Shown here: one piece after another, positions 44,116 through 52,502 of the stretch
Position numbering within the stretch: the stretch's first letter is position 1
How the letters are laid out: every line of letters begins with the position of its first letter
Source of the DNA: CAWCUK01 sp963798775
GTDB taxonomy: Bacteria > Bacteroidota > Ignavibacteria > Ignavibacteriales > Ignavibacteriaceae
Direction of reading: 5' to 3'
Assembly: GCA_963798775.1 (NCBI GenBank)
Contig: CAWCUK010000001.1
Location: forward strand, 1,426,001 to 1,490,000
Length of the DNA stretch: 64,000 nucleotides
Translations under genes and position numbers: made by a program
The notes under the pieces: generated by a model
Databases searched by the model: none
What the model saw: the letters and a program-made list of their open reading frames with translations, nothing else
Told to the model about the DNA's origin: nothing

Positions 44116-46503
44116 ATGAATAAGTTCTTACCTCTTATTTTTATATTAGTGAGTCTTTCATTTTCTAATTATTCGCAGACTCTTAAGCCACCCTTTTCCA
44201 CCGTCCACACACTTTCAGGGGTGAAATTTTTTGACCGAGATAATGGGATTGTCTTTAATCCTAAGGAAATATGGAAAACAACCAACGGGGGTTCAAATTG
44301 GAATGATATTTCTATACCCAATGCTGCAAATATATGGAAAGTTGATAAACGGAGTAAAAATAGATTATATGCTTATGCGTTTAATAGCAGTAAAATTTAT
44401 TTTACAAATAATTCAGGCCAAGATTGGTATTCACATGATCATTCTCCTTTGAAGTTTTACAATGTTGCTTTTAAAAACGATACGCTTGGATATGCGGTTG
44501 GGCCTAACTATATACTAAAAACTATAAACGGCGGCAATGCGTGGACGAAAATATATGCCGATACTTCCCATAAGTATTACAAGGTTAGACTAGCTGGAAA
44601 TAGTGTTTGGGTTGTTTGTAACGATATTAAATTGAAATCTACAGATGAGGGAAATACTTGGATACCATATTCTTTTAGGGCTAGAGGAATGGAGTTTGCA
44701 AATGATTCTATTGGTTACAAATATAATATAAATGGAATGTCTAAAACGAGTGACGGCGGATCAACTTGGCATAAGCTAAACGATATGTTTTACACTCAAC
44801 AGATGGATGTTGTTAATGAAACTACCATTTTTATTATAACCGCTGCCGCGGAAGACACACAAGACGATATTTATACAATATATAAATCGACTAACGGCGG
44901 AAAAACATTCACTGTTTTATATAGGTCTTCATATATTCATATTAGTAACAGTATAGATTTTACTTCCGCTTCCAACGGGTATGCAGTTGGCAAAGAAGGC
45001 TATATGCTGCATTTCATCAATGACCAGGCAATCCCGATAAATGGAGAATATTTAAATGATGTGTACGCTATCGATAAAAACAAAGCGGTTACGGTAGGTT
45101 TGAAAGGATTCGGATACAAAACGGCAGACGGTGGAAATAATTGGACAAAGTTAGATATACCAACATCCGAAGACCTAAATAAAGTTGTTTTTGCAAACCA
45201 AACAGAAGGCTTTATTACATCCAATCATGATCTTTATAAATCTTCGAATGGTGGCGATGTATGGGAAAAAATATATTCTACCGATTCTGAAATAAGAGGC
45301 ATATTCTTCTATGATGCAAACCTCGGATTTCTATTAACAAAAGAAAAAATGTGGAAAACAACCGACGGCGGAAAAACATGGTATTTATCTTTTTTGAATA
45401 ATAAAGGAGATAATAATTCTGTTATTTTTTTTAATAAGGATTTAGGATGGATAGGTACAAATTCATGCGTTTATCGTACCCATAATGGTGGGGAAAGATG
45501 GGATTCAGTGTCCTCGGGGGGAAAAATAATAATTAAATTTATTACTAAAAAATTCGGTTATGCAATAGAAAATAAAAGCTATTCTCCATACGGGAAAGGT
45601 CTCCCTATGGTAACTCACAACGGTGGTTCTAGCTGGAAGTTAGCTTTTAATGAGCATTACCTCCACCCTATGTATGCTGATTTTTTATTAGGATTTGAAG
45701 TTCTAGATTCCTCTAATTTCTATATGGGGTTTTCAACTTACGGGGTACCGGAACCGGATAGAATAAGTACTTTTTTTTTAAGAACAACAGATAAATTAAG
45801 AACATATGAAACACTTACTGGCTGGACATGGAGCATTGTAAAAGCAAGTTTCTCTTTCTCAGATAAAAACCATGGCTGGTTTTTAACAGGCCGCTATCTT
45901 TATAGAGTGAATGAAAACAATAACTCCTTACCGGTTGAACTATCTACTTTTACAACTTCGGTGAATAAAAATAAAATAAATCTTTTATGGTCAACTGCTA
46001 CGGAAACAAATAATTCCGGTTTTGAAATAGAAAGAAAAACTGAAGGTGATGATTATAGGCCTATTGGTTTTATTAAAGGAAAGGGAACAAGCAGTGAAGA
46101 AAATTCTTACCAATTTTCAGATCACCTCCAAAGTTCCGGAAAATATTTCTATAGATTAAAGCAAGTAGATTATGACGGCTCCTATAATTATTCAAATGAA
46201 GTAGAGGTTAATTTTTCTGTAAATAGATTTATGGTTTCACAAAATTATCCGAATCCATTTAATCCCGTTACAAAAATTAAATATACTATTCCGCAATTTA
46301 ATAACGCTGAAACTGAAGTTGAAGTTGAATTAAAGCTTTATGATATTCTCGGCAAAGAAATAAAAACACTTGTAAACCAAAAGGAAAAGCCCGGTGAATA
46401 TCAAGTTGAATTTAATGGGAATAACTTTCCAAGCGGGGTTTATTTTTATAGAATTACTGCCGGAAAATATAACGCTGTGAAAAAAATGCTGTTGGTGAAA
46501 TAA
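44116..46503 (+). CDS. Secreted YCF48/BNR-repeat protein with T9SS sorting domain
   Basis: 795-aa extracellular protein with a signal peptide (about residues 1-20). A series of BNR/YCF48-like propeller blades recurs as TTNGGSNW, TINGGNAWTKI, KTSDGGSTWHKL, KTADGGNNWTKL, KTTDGGKTWYLS and THNGGSSWKL. A fibronectin-like region (about 615-700, NNSGFEIERKTEGDDY) follows. The type IX sorting domain (MVSQNYPNPFNPVTKIKY to KKMLLVK) ends it. The ligand is unknown; such proteins are often surface sensors or adhesins. A palindromic repeat follows 32 bp downstream. Confidence 0.88.
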   Translation: MNKFLPLIFILVSLSFSNYSQTLKPPFSTVHTLSGVKFFDRDNGIVFNPKEIWKTTNGGSNWNDISIPNAANIWKVDKRSKNRLYAYAFNSSKIYFTNNSGQDWYSHDHSPLKFYNVAFKNDTLGYAVGPNYILKTINGGNAWTKIYADTSHKYYKVRLAGNSVWVVCNDIKLKSTDEGNTWIPYSFRARGMEFANDSIGYKYNINGMSKTSDGGSTWHKLNDMFYTQQMDVVNETTIFIITAAAEDTQDDIYTIYKSTNGGKTFTVLYRSSYIHISNSIDFTSASNGYAVGKEGYMLHFINDQAIPINGEYLNDVYAIDKNKAVTVGLKGFGYKTADGGNNWTKLDIPTSEDLNKVVFANQTEGFITSNHDLYKSSNGGDVWEKIYSTDSEIRGIFFYDANLGFLLTKEKMWKTTDGGKTWYLSFLNNKGDNNSVIFFNKDLGWIGTNSCVYRTHNGGERWDSVSSGGKIIIKFITKKFGYAIENKSYSPYGKGLPMVTHNGGSSWKLAFNEHYLHPMYADFLLGFEVLDSSNFYMGFSTYGVPEPDRISTFFLRTTDKLRTYETLTGWTWSIVKASFSFSDKNHGWFLTGRYLYRVNENNNSLPVELSTFTTSVNKNKINLLWSTATETNNSGFEIERKTEGDDYRPIGFIKGKGTSSEENSYQFSDHLQSSGKYFYRLKQVDYDGSYNYSNEVEVNFSVNRFMVSQNYPNPFNPVTKIKYTIPQFNNAETEVEVELKLYDILGKEIKTLVNQKEKPGEYQVEFNGNNFPSGVYFYRITAGKYNAVKKMLLVK

Positions 46504-46534
46504 TATTTGCGGAATTGTTCCGGTAGTTAAAACT

Positions 46535-46634
46535 AACTCTCCCCCGGCCCCTCTCTTAAAAAGAGAGGGGTGAATAAAAGTGTTTTTGCCTTTAAGCCCT
46601 TCTCTTCGCAAGAGAAGGGTTTGGGATGAGTTGG
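46535..46634 (+). repeat. Two-hairpin palindromic repeat, full copy
   Basis: Full repeat with both hairpins. It ends 2 bp before the stop codon of the 240-aa gene; the same arrangement recurs at 50851-50950. Confidence 0.93.
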
Positions 46635-46636
46635 AA

Positions 46637-47359
46637 CTACGCCGGTTCCGGTGCCGGTTCCGTTGGCGTTTGTTCTTCGTTTGATGACGATGATGCCAGC
46701 TGGGGAAGGGTATATAACTGCTGCCTGGCATAATCTGTAGAAAATACAATTTTCCCAACCTCACAAACTTTTGACATTTTATCCCATAAAGAATTTAATG
46801 CCAGAATTCTATTTTGTGTTAAAGTTGGGCGGGAATTAACAAAACTATCCTGCGCCGTATCCGCCATAATAAGGGCATCCTTATTAGTTATTACTTCATC
46901 AATCATAGTCTGCGGGCATTTTGCCGCCAAAAGCTCAGCGGAATACTTCGTAACTGTTTCGCTTAAATTCCGCATAAACTGAATCATTCCATTTTGTACA
47001 TTGCGAATTTTTGAGTACTCCCTATAACCGAATTCAACATGCTTTCCGTTGTCGTTTGGAAATGCCTTTTCGATAAAATATTTAAGTTGCTGAAAAATAG
47101 TCCTGCAGTTTTCCATAGCAGTTTCAACTTCGGCGGTTAACTGTGACATTTTGCCTTTAATCTGCTCATCGTTAAGATTGCTTTCGGCTTTTTCAATAAG
47201 CTGTAGAAATTCATCAGAAAAAGGATCACCAAAATCGGCGTCAAAAGCCGCGAATGCCTCTTTATCCTCAACAAAATAAGTGTGCCGGCTTCTCGCTTCG
47301 GAAATCATGTCAGCATCCGGAATATGAAATTTTCGTGTTGTTTGAGTGGCCCTTTTCAT
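46637..47359 (-). CDS. Conserved 240-aa protein of unknown function, copy 1
   Basis: I do not recognise this family. The 240-aa protein is mostly helical, with a long coiled-coil-like centre (about residues 55-120: ESNLNDEQIKGKMSQLTAEV, ENCRTIFQQLKYFIEKAF). A cytosolic character is likely because no signal or membrane segment is seen, and the C-terminal tail is Pro/Glu-rich (TEPAPEPA). A strong AGGAGG site precedes ATG. A near-identical copy lies at 50953-51675. Both end next to a palindromic repeat, so the gene and repeat were duplicated as one block. It follows a truncated lipoprotein gene by 14 bp. Confidence 0.75.
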   Translation of the reverse strand: MKRATQTTRKFHIPDADMISEARSRHTYFVEDKEAFAAFDADFGDPFSDEFLQLIEKAESNLNDEQIKGKMSQLTAEVETAMENCRTIFQQLKYFIEKAFPNDNGKHVEFGYREYSKIRNVQNGMIQFMRNLSETVTKYSAELLAAKCPQTMIDEVITNKDALIMADTAQDSFVNSRPTLTQNRILALNSLWDKMSKVCEVGKIVFSTDYARQQLYTLPQLASSSSNEEQTPTEPAPEPA

Positions 47360-47373
47360 AGGAACCTCCTTTA

Positions 47374-47619
47374 TTATGTTGATATATTTCCCGCTGTCTC
47401 GGGTTTATAAAGCGAGGCTCTTAAATCTATTGAGATACTTCTGTGGGTAACATCTTCAATATTGAGATTAAGTGTATCTTTCGGAAAAGCCGGGTTATCC
47501 GGCGGAACTACCGGGTTATCTTTTTTACAGCCCGCTATAAAAACAACTATTATTAAACCAACTGCCGCTAAAGCGGACATAACATCAACCCTATTACGGC
47601 TGCTTTTTATCGTTCTCAT
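47374..47619 (-). CDS. Truncated lipoprotein, paralogue of the next upstream gene
   Basis: 81-aa lipoprotein with signal and lipobox (VVFIAGC) followed by KKDNPVVPP. Its first 70 residues align with the start of the 450-aa lipoprotein at 47875-49227 (both begin MRTIK and share GCKKDNPVVPP and the VTxRSIS segment). It lacks the large C-terminal domain, apparently because the 240-aa gene was placed after residue 69. It is either a small real lipoprotein or a decaying duplicate. Confidence 0.55.
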   Translation of the reverse strand: MRTIKSSRNRVDVMSALAAVGLIIVVFIAGCKKDNPVVPPDNPAFPKDTLNLNIEDVTHRSISIDLRASLYKPETAGNIST

Positions 47620-47874
47620 AAATCCTCTGGATCTTTAAAATTATAAGAAAGGTTCTTAAGATAATCATACAATCCCATTTTAATTTATGGCCCCGCTTTC
47701 CGCGTTTAATTTGGTAATTATTAAAGTTGAATAATTAGAGTTTACCCAACACTTTATACTACTATTATATTTTCTCGGCTGTCACGCACCATCGTAACGG
47801 TGATAGAAATTCTTATTTATATATTCTCAAAAAAATTAAATCAAAAAAGAAAAGCTCTAAGTATTACCGCCAAA
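47620..47874 (-). repeat. Leader repeat A upstream of the truncated lipoprotein
   Basis: About 255 bp closely similar to 49228-49490. Shared blocks include GGCCCCGCTTTCCGCG and CGTAACGGTGATAGAAATTC. It extends up to the stop codon of the 450-aa gene, showing a tandem duplication of leader plus lipoprotein gene. No gene is seen inside. Confidence 0.8.
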
Positions 47875-49227
47875 TCAATTTTTAGTCCCTATTAATATTT
47901 TAGCTTTTGCATGATCCTGGTTTATTCCCACTACAAAAACTTTATCTTCTGTTACGAATACTCCATAATCAATCCCACCGCTGCTTGTATGTACTTCATC
48001 ATAAAATTTCCAGTCTTGCCCGTTAAAATGATAAATTGCAGAAAACGCTCCTACCGCGAAAATGTTATTGGCGCCTGTTCCTCTTATTTTATATACCTCT
48101 CCTTTGCTTTTGTCTATTTCCTCGTTTGTATATTTTCTCTCATTTACTTTTCTAAATATTCCGTTGCCGGCAAAATATACTTCTCGGCTGTTTAAGGGAT
48201 ATGTTGTATTCATTGGTACTGGATATAATGGATAATGTATAATCTCTTCAAAGCCGTTTCCATTAAATTTTGCTATCAATATGTTTGTAACTCCTGTGCA
48301 TGTAAACCAAATATTATCCGCCGAAGTGCCGTTTATATCAGTTATCCAGATGCCAAAGTCATATATCTCTTCCGCTTTCTTTCCATCCCAATGTATAATT
48401 TTCCCGTATATATTCCCCATGTACAAGTTATTGCTGCTCGTTCCCCAAACGCTTGTGTAGGGTAAGTTGTCGTTTAATACTGTATCGAGCGGTATTGATT
48501 GACTATTAACACCTTTCGCATCTATCCGTTTCCATTCATTCCCGTCATAGTGGAAAACTCCTCCTCCAACTGTCCAGATATCACTATTTGAAAAACCGTA
48601 TATCGCTGCTTGCCCTCCATTTTTTTTATCCGGTTTCCACTCTGTTCCGTCCCATTTTATTATGCCGTATGGTACTCCGTTAATTGTAAAAGTCCCAACC
48701 GCCCATACATTATTATCATCGGTTCCCCAAACATCTTTTAGCTGGCTTTGCCATTCTCCAATTATATATTCTTTCCAGCTATAGTTATGGCTGGTTGGAG
48801 CTAAGGTTTTTGCAGTTATCATATTACTCGTATCTTTTTTCTCTCCGGTGCTGTCGTAGCTTATAGCATAATAGCTGTAGCTTTTATCCAGTTGAAGGTA
48901 ATGCCAGTTATCATCATCTATTATGGTAGTATCTATTACGGCACCCGGAAGTTCCGTAACTACTACGGGCACATTCTCTAGTTTTCTATATAATTTTACG
49001 GTAGTAGAGTTTTTATCCGCTAATTTCATTTTTATCCTTACGGATATGCTTCTGTCGGTCACTCCTTCTACATTTAAATTTATTGTATCTTTAACTGCGG
49101 ATGTAGGTGTTTCCGGCGGAACTACCGGGTTATCTTTTTTACATCCCGTTATTGTTAATAATAAACTTAACATGGCTATGGCCGTTACAAGTAAAAATAT
49201 TTTACGGCTGCCTTTTATCGTTCTCAT
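47875..49227 (-). CDS. Lipoprotein with propeller-like WGTDxNNVWAVG repeats
   Basis: 450-aa lipoprotein: a signal peptide with lipobox TITGC, a fibronectin-like N-terminal region (about residues 45-140) and a C-terminal propeller. The repeats there include VWGTDDNNVWAVG, YGFSNSDIWTVGGG, VWGTSSNNLYMGN, INGTSADNIWFT and IRGTGANNIFAVG, typical of surface proteins in this phylum. The function is unknown. The gene and its about 260-bp leader are duplicated in part just downstream. Confidence 0.75.
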   Translation of the reverse strand: MRTIKGSRKIFLLVTAIAMLSLLLTITGCKKDNPVVPPETPTSAVKDTINLNVEGVTDRSISVRIKMKLADKNSTTVKLYRKLENVPVVVTELPGAVIDTTIIDDDNWHYLQLDKSYSYYAISYDSTGEKKDTSNMITAKTLAPTSHNYSWKEYIIGEWQSQLKDVWGTDDNNVWAVGTFTINGVPYGIIKWDGTEWKPDKKNGGQAAIYGFSNSDIWTVGGGVFHYDGNEWKRIDAKGVNSQSIPLDTVLNDNLPYTSVWGTSSNNLYMGNIYGKIIHWDGKKAEEIYDFGIWITDINGTSADNIWFTCTGVTNILIAKFNGNGFEEIIHYPLYPVPMNTTYPLNSREVYFAGNGIFRKVNERKYTNEEIDKSKGEVYKIRGTGANNIFAVGAFSAIYHFNGQDWKFYDEVHTSSGGIDYGVFVTEDKVFVVGINQDHAKAKILIGTKN

Positions 49228-49490
49228 AAATCCTCTGTATTTTTAAAATTATAAGAAAGGTTCTAAAATATTCATATATTCCCATTTTAATTTATGGCCC
49301 CGCTTTCCGCGTATAATTTGGTAATTATTAAAGTTGAATAATTTGGAATTACCCAACACTATATTCTTACTATTATATTGTCTAGGCTGTCACGAACCAT
49401 CGTAACGGTGATAGAAATTCTTATTTATATATTCTAAAAAAAATTAAACCAAAAAAGAAAAGCTCTAAGTATTACCACCAAATCCCATTT
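49228..49490 (-). repeat. Leader repeat B upstream of the 450-aa lipoprotein
   Basis: Second copy of the leader described at 47620-47874, about 85-90% alike by eye. It probably carries the promoter of the lipoprotein gene. A short echo of it (CGTCACGAACCAT) recurs at 49567-49579. Confidence 0.75.
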
Positions 49491-49580
49491 TAAAGAATAG
49501 CTTGTCGATTGCAAAAGCAACTTGTAAATAATAATTTCTAATGTCAATAAAATTTTAATTTCTAGGCCGTCACGAACCAT

Positions 49581-49745
49581 TGAGGCTGTCTCAAAACTAT
49601 TATTCTATTCGATTTGAGTAATTTTATAAGTGGTTTTAACTTTTTTTAAGTTCAATTTTTTTTGCAGAAAAAAAAAGTAAGGAAATGCTGCTTACAAAAC
49701 TTCAAAATTTTTTCCTAAAGTTTAATTTTCTCTTTGGATTAAAAA
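49581..49745. mobile_element. Possible insertion-sequence end remnant
   Basis: The segment begins with TTGAGGCTGTCTCAAAA, the kind of terminal inverted repeat often seen in IS1182-like elements, and continues with an AT-rich tail and no gene. It ends where the duplicated MmcQ fragment begins. The assignment rests only on the terminal motif. Confidence 0.35.
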
Positions 49746-49748
49746 GCG

Positions 49749-49982
49749 CTTATTCCTCCCGTCAGCATAAACGTAAAATGCGATCCCGAAAAAGCGGTAG
49801 ATTTACGCGAACGATATGATTGCGTTACTCCCGGCTACCATATGAACAAACTCCACTGGAATACAGTTTTGTTAGATAATTCGGTTAAAGACGAACTTGT
49901 ATTAGAATGGATAGATGACTCTTACAATTTAATCGTCCAAAAGCTGAAGAAATCGCTTAGGGAAGAGTTGGGAGAAATGTAA
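49749..49982 (+). pseudogene. 3' fragment of the MmcQ/YjbR gene (duplicate)
   Basis: This is a nearly identical copy of the last about 77 codons of the gene at 43315-43668, including GYHMNKLHWNTVLLD, but with no start. The region Y-Y-C of the original reads Y-D-C here. The similarity continues into the downstream non-coding DNA and the palindromic repeats, so a block of about 520 bp was copied. Confidence 0.88.
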
Positions 49983-50051
49983 ATATTATCATTTCCAACT
50001 CTGCATATAATTTCTCCCTTTATATTACCCTTCCGAACGAAATGTCTATTT

Positions 50052-50095
50052 CCTTAAGCCCTTCTCTTCCTAAGAGAAGGGCTTGGGATGAGTTG
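50052..50095 (+). repeat. Two-hairpin palindromic repeat, right half
   Basis: Hairpin 2 only (stem CTTCTCTT/AAGAGAAG, loop CCT) with tail GGGATGAGTTG. It is the duplicate of the half copy at 43731-43782. Confidence 0.88.
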
Positions 50096-50174
50096 AATTT
50101 TATATTCCCCCAAAAACTACACTCTCCCCGCAAGTACACTTTAATTTAAACTGGGTTTATCATTTCTCTTTTCG

Positions 50175-50272
50175 AACTCTCCCCCGGCCCCTCTCTTAAA
50201 AAGAGAGGGGTGAATAAAAGTGTTTTTGCCTTAAGCCCTTCTCTTTGCAAGAGAAGGGTTTGGGATGAGTTG
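50175..50272 (+). repeat. Two-hairpin palindromic repeat, full copy
   Basis: Full repeat with both hairpins. It ends 7 bp from the stop codon of DUF559 gene 1. Confidence 0.93.
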
Positions 50273-50279
50273 AATAGGT

Positions 50280-50684
50280 TTAGCATTTCTCATTCCCTTT
50301 CATATAAATAATTTTCTTTAACATTTTAAGAACCTCATCAAGATTATTTTCTATTTCAGCATTAGAAAATCGAATAACACTTAAGCCCAAAGCATTTAAA
50401 ATTTTAGTTCTCTCAGCATCATATTTAAGTTGGTATTTATGAATTTCACCGTCTAATTCGATAACCAACTTTGCTTCATAACAGAAAAAATCAGCGATGA
50501 AGAATGTTTCCCTTCCGGTTAAATCATGAAAGATTGGAATCTGCCTATAAAACTTTAACCCGCAAAACTTTCTATTTCTTACTTCTTGCCAAAAGATATT
50601 TTCCGCCTTAGTCTGTCTTTTTCTTAAATCCCGACAGACCATAATGGCTACTCTTTTTAGCTGTCTTCTCTTATTAAGGCTCAT
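50280..50684 (-). CDS. DUF559 endonuclease-like protein, copy 1
   Basis: 134-aa protein of the DUF559 family, related to very-short-patch-repair (Vsr) endonucleases with a PD-(D/E)xK core. Marks are LRKRQTKAENIFWQEVRNRK, GLKFYRQIPI, and the catalytic-type stretch FIADFFCYEAKLVIELDGEIH, followed by AERTKILNALGLSVIRFSN. Palindromic repeats bracket it (50175-50272 and 50731-50774). A second copy with almost the same first 115 residues is at 51918-52328. The molecular target is unknown; see the findings on repeat mobility. Confidence 0.88.
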   Translation of the reverse strand: MSLNKRRQLKRVAIMVCRDLRKRQTKAENIFWQEVRNRKFCGLKFYRQIPIFHDLTGRETFFIADFFCYEAKLVIELDGEIHKYQLKYDAERTKILNALGLSVIRFSNAEIENNLDEVLKMLKKIIYMKGNEKC

Positions 50685-50730
50685 TAAAGTTCCGTTGCTT
50701 ATACAGTGCTAATATTAAACATCCATTGTT

Positions 50731-50774
50731 CTTTAAGCCCTTCTCTTTGCAAGAGAAGGGTATGGGATTAGTTG
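50731..50774 (+). repeat. Two-hairpin palindromic repeat, right half
   Basis: Hairpin 2 (loop TGC) with a degenerate tail TATGGGATTAGTTG. It lies upstream of DUF559 gene 1. Confidence 0.85.
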
Positions 50775-50850
50775 TTTTAGATTTCCAAAAAATATACTGA
50801 ATCCGCCTATATATCGCCTACTTAAACCGAGGTTATCATTTCTCTTTTCG

Positions 50851-50950
50851 AACTCTCCCCCGGCCCCTCTCTTAAAAAAGAGAGGGGAGAATAAAAGTGT
50901 TTTTGCCTTAAGCCCTTCTCTTTGCAAGAGAAGGGTTTGGGATGAGTTGG
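50851..50950 (+). repeat. Two-hairpin palindromic repeat, full copy
   Basis: Full repeat next to the stop codon of the second 240-aa gene, in the same position as copy 46535-46634. Confidence 0.93.
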
Positions 50951-50952
50951 AA

Positions 50953-51675
50953 CTACGCCGGTTCCGGTGCCGGTTCCATTGGCGTTTGTTCTTCGTTTGA
51001 TGACGATGATGCAGGCTGGGGAAGGGTATATAACTGCTGCCTGGCGTAGTCTGTATAAAATAGGATTTTACCAACCTCGCAGACTCTTGCCATTTTATCC
51101 CACAAAGAATTTAAAGCCAATATTCTATTTTGTGTTAAGGTGGGACGTGAGTTAATAAAACTATCCTGCGCCGTATCCGCCGCGATAAGAGTTTCTTTAT
51201 TAGTAAGTACTTCATCAATCATAGCCTGGGGACATTTGGCCGCCAAAAGCTCAGCGGAATACTTCGTAACTGTTTCGCTCAAATTCCGCATGAACTGAAT
51301 CATTCCATTTTGTACATTGCGAATTTTTGAGTACTCCCTATAACCGAATTCAACATGCTTTCCGTTGTCGTTTGGAAATGCTTTTTCGATAAAATATTTA
51401 AGTTGCTGAAAAACAGTCCTGCAGTTTTCCATAGCAGTTTCAACTTCAGCGGTTAACTGTGACATTTTGCCTTTAATCTGTTCATCGTTAAGATTGCTTT
51501 CGGCTTCTTCAATAATCTGTAGAAACTCATCAGAAAAAGGATCGGCAAAATCGGCATCAAAAGCAGCGAAGCCCGCTTTATCCTCCACAAAATAAGTGTG
51601 CCGGCTTCTCGCTTCGGAAATCATGTCAGCATCTGGAATATGAAATTTTCGTGTTGTTTGAGTGGCCCTTTTCAT
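50953..51675 (-). CDS. Conserved 240-aa protein of unknown function, copy 2
   Basis: Near-identical duplicate of 46637-47359; only scattered changes are seen (for example ITNKDALIM against LTNKETLIA). It has the same strong AGGAGG site. Upstream of it a 12-codon relic of the lipoprotein 3' end (YKPETAGNIST) remains, after which homology to the first locus ends at about 51726. Most differences keep the amino-acid type, suggesting that both copies have been under selection or were duplicated recently. The function is unknown. Confidence 0.75.
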   Translation of the reverse strand: MKRATQTTRKFHIPDADMISEARSRHTYFVEDKAGFAAFDADFADPFSDEFLQIIEEAESNLNDEQIKGKMSQLTAEVETAMENCRTVFQQLKYFIEKAFPNDNGKHVEFGYREYSKIRNVQNGMIQFMRNLSETVTKYSAELLAAKCPQAMIDEVLTNKETLIAADTAQDSFINSRPTLTQNRILALNSLWDKMARVCEVGKILFYTDYARQQLYTLPQPASSSSNEEQTPMEPAPEPA

Positions 51676-51743
51676 AGGAACCTCCTTTATTATGTTGATA
51701 TATTTCCCGCTGTTTCGGGTTTATAATACTCGTTTATCTTTCA

Positions 51744-51838
51744 AACTCTCCCCTGGCCCCTCTCTTAAAAAAGAGAGGGGAATACATATGTGTGTTCTTA
51801 AGCCCTTCTCTTCCTAAGAGAAGGGTTTGGGATGAGTT
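51744..51838 (+). repeat. Two-hairpin palindromic repeat, full copy with diverged spacer
   Basis: Both hairpins are present, with spacer AATACATATGTGTGTTCTTAA instead of the usual one and loop CCT in hairpin 2. It lies 79 bp from the 3' end of DUF559 gene 2. Confidence 0.9.
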
Positions 51839-51917
51839 CGCCATACAACTTGAAATTACCATAAGTTGATACCAACTTTCTCGAGATATATGAAAATGTT
51901 TTCCGGTTTGGGAGAGT

Positions 51918-52328
51918 TCAAATCTTATGTACTCCTTCTTTATCAATAAAGATAATTTTCTCTAATAATTTAAAGACCTCATTAAGATTCCCTTCTATTT
52001 CAGTATTAGAAAATCGAATAACACTTAAGCCCAAAACATTTAAAATTTTAGTTCTCTCAGCATCATATTTAAGTTGGTATTTATGAATTTCACCGTCTAA
52101 TTCGATAACCAACTTTGCTTCATAACAGAAAAAATCAGCGATGAAGAATGTTTCCCTTCCGGTTAAATCATGAAAGATTGGAATCTGCCTATAAAACTTT
52201 AACCCGCAAAACTTTCTATTTCTTACTTCTTGCCAAAAGATATTTTCCGCCTTAGTCTGTCTTTTTCTTAAATCCCGGCAGACTACCATGGCTACTCTCT
52301 TTAGCTGTCTTTTCTTATTTAGGCTCAT
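51918..52328 (-). CDS. DUF559 endonuclease-like protein, copy 2
   Basis: 136-aa paralogue of 50280-50684 with the same PD-(D/E)xK-type core (FIADFFCYEAKLVIELDGEIH). Nucleotide identity is very high over the first about 345 bp; the C-terminal end differs (NEVFKLLEKIIFIDKEGVHKI). It too is bracketed by palindromic repeats, at 51744-51838 and 52365-52462. The gene-plus-repeat arrangement is thus present twice within 2.3 kb. Confidence 0.88.
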   Translation of the reverse strand: MSLNKKRQLKRVAMVVCRDLRKRQTKAENIFWQEVRNRKFCGLKFYRQIPIFHDLTGRETFFIADFFCYEAKLVIELDGEIHKYQLKYDAERTKILNVLGLSVIRFSNTEIEGNLNEVFKLLEKIIFIDKEGVHKI

Positions 52329-52364
52329 AAATAAAATTCCATATGATTTATCCGGAGGTAGTCG

Positions 52365-52462
52365 AACTCTTCCCCGGCCCCTCTCTTAAAAAGAGAGGGG
52401 TGAATGAAAATGTTTTTGCCTTTAAGCCCTTCTCTTCCCAAGAGAAGGGTTTGGGATGAGTT
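52365..52462 (+). repeat. Two-hairpin palindromic repeat, full copy
   Basis: Full repeat with loop CCC in hairpin 2. It lies upstream of DUF559 gene 2 and next to the 21-bp minisatellite. Confidence 0.92.
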
Positions 52463-52502
52463 CCACAAACCCATTACAATACTGCCGTAAATGCTAATCG
52501 GG

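Noticed and set aside
46330..46764. 144-codon minus-strand open frame across the repeat
   Set aside because: It runs antisense to the T9SS gene end and through the palindromic repeat, and shares its middle with frames over other repeat copies; it is a by-product of the repeat.
47617..47679. 20-codon leader peptide overlapping the lipoprotein start
   Set aside because: The corresponding frame in the duplicate leader near 49.25 kb is not conserved, so it is likely chance.
50733..51074. 113-codon minus-strand open frame
   Set aside because: It overlaps the 240-aa gene in another frame and consists largely of translated palindromic repeat.
43731..52462. Palindromic repeats as CRISPR or as ordinary terminators
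   Set aside because: Spacing is irregular with genes between copies, and the conserved tail and two-hairpin design recur regardless of neighbouring gene direction.
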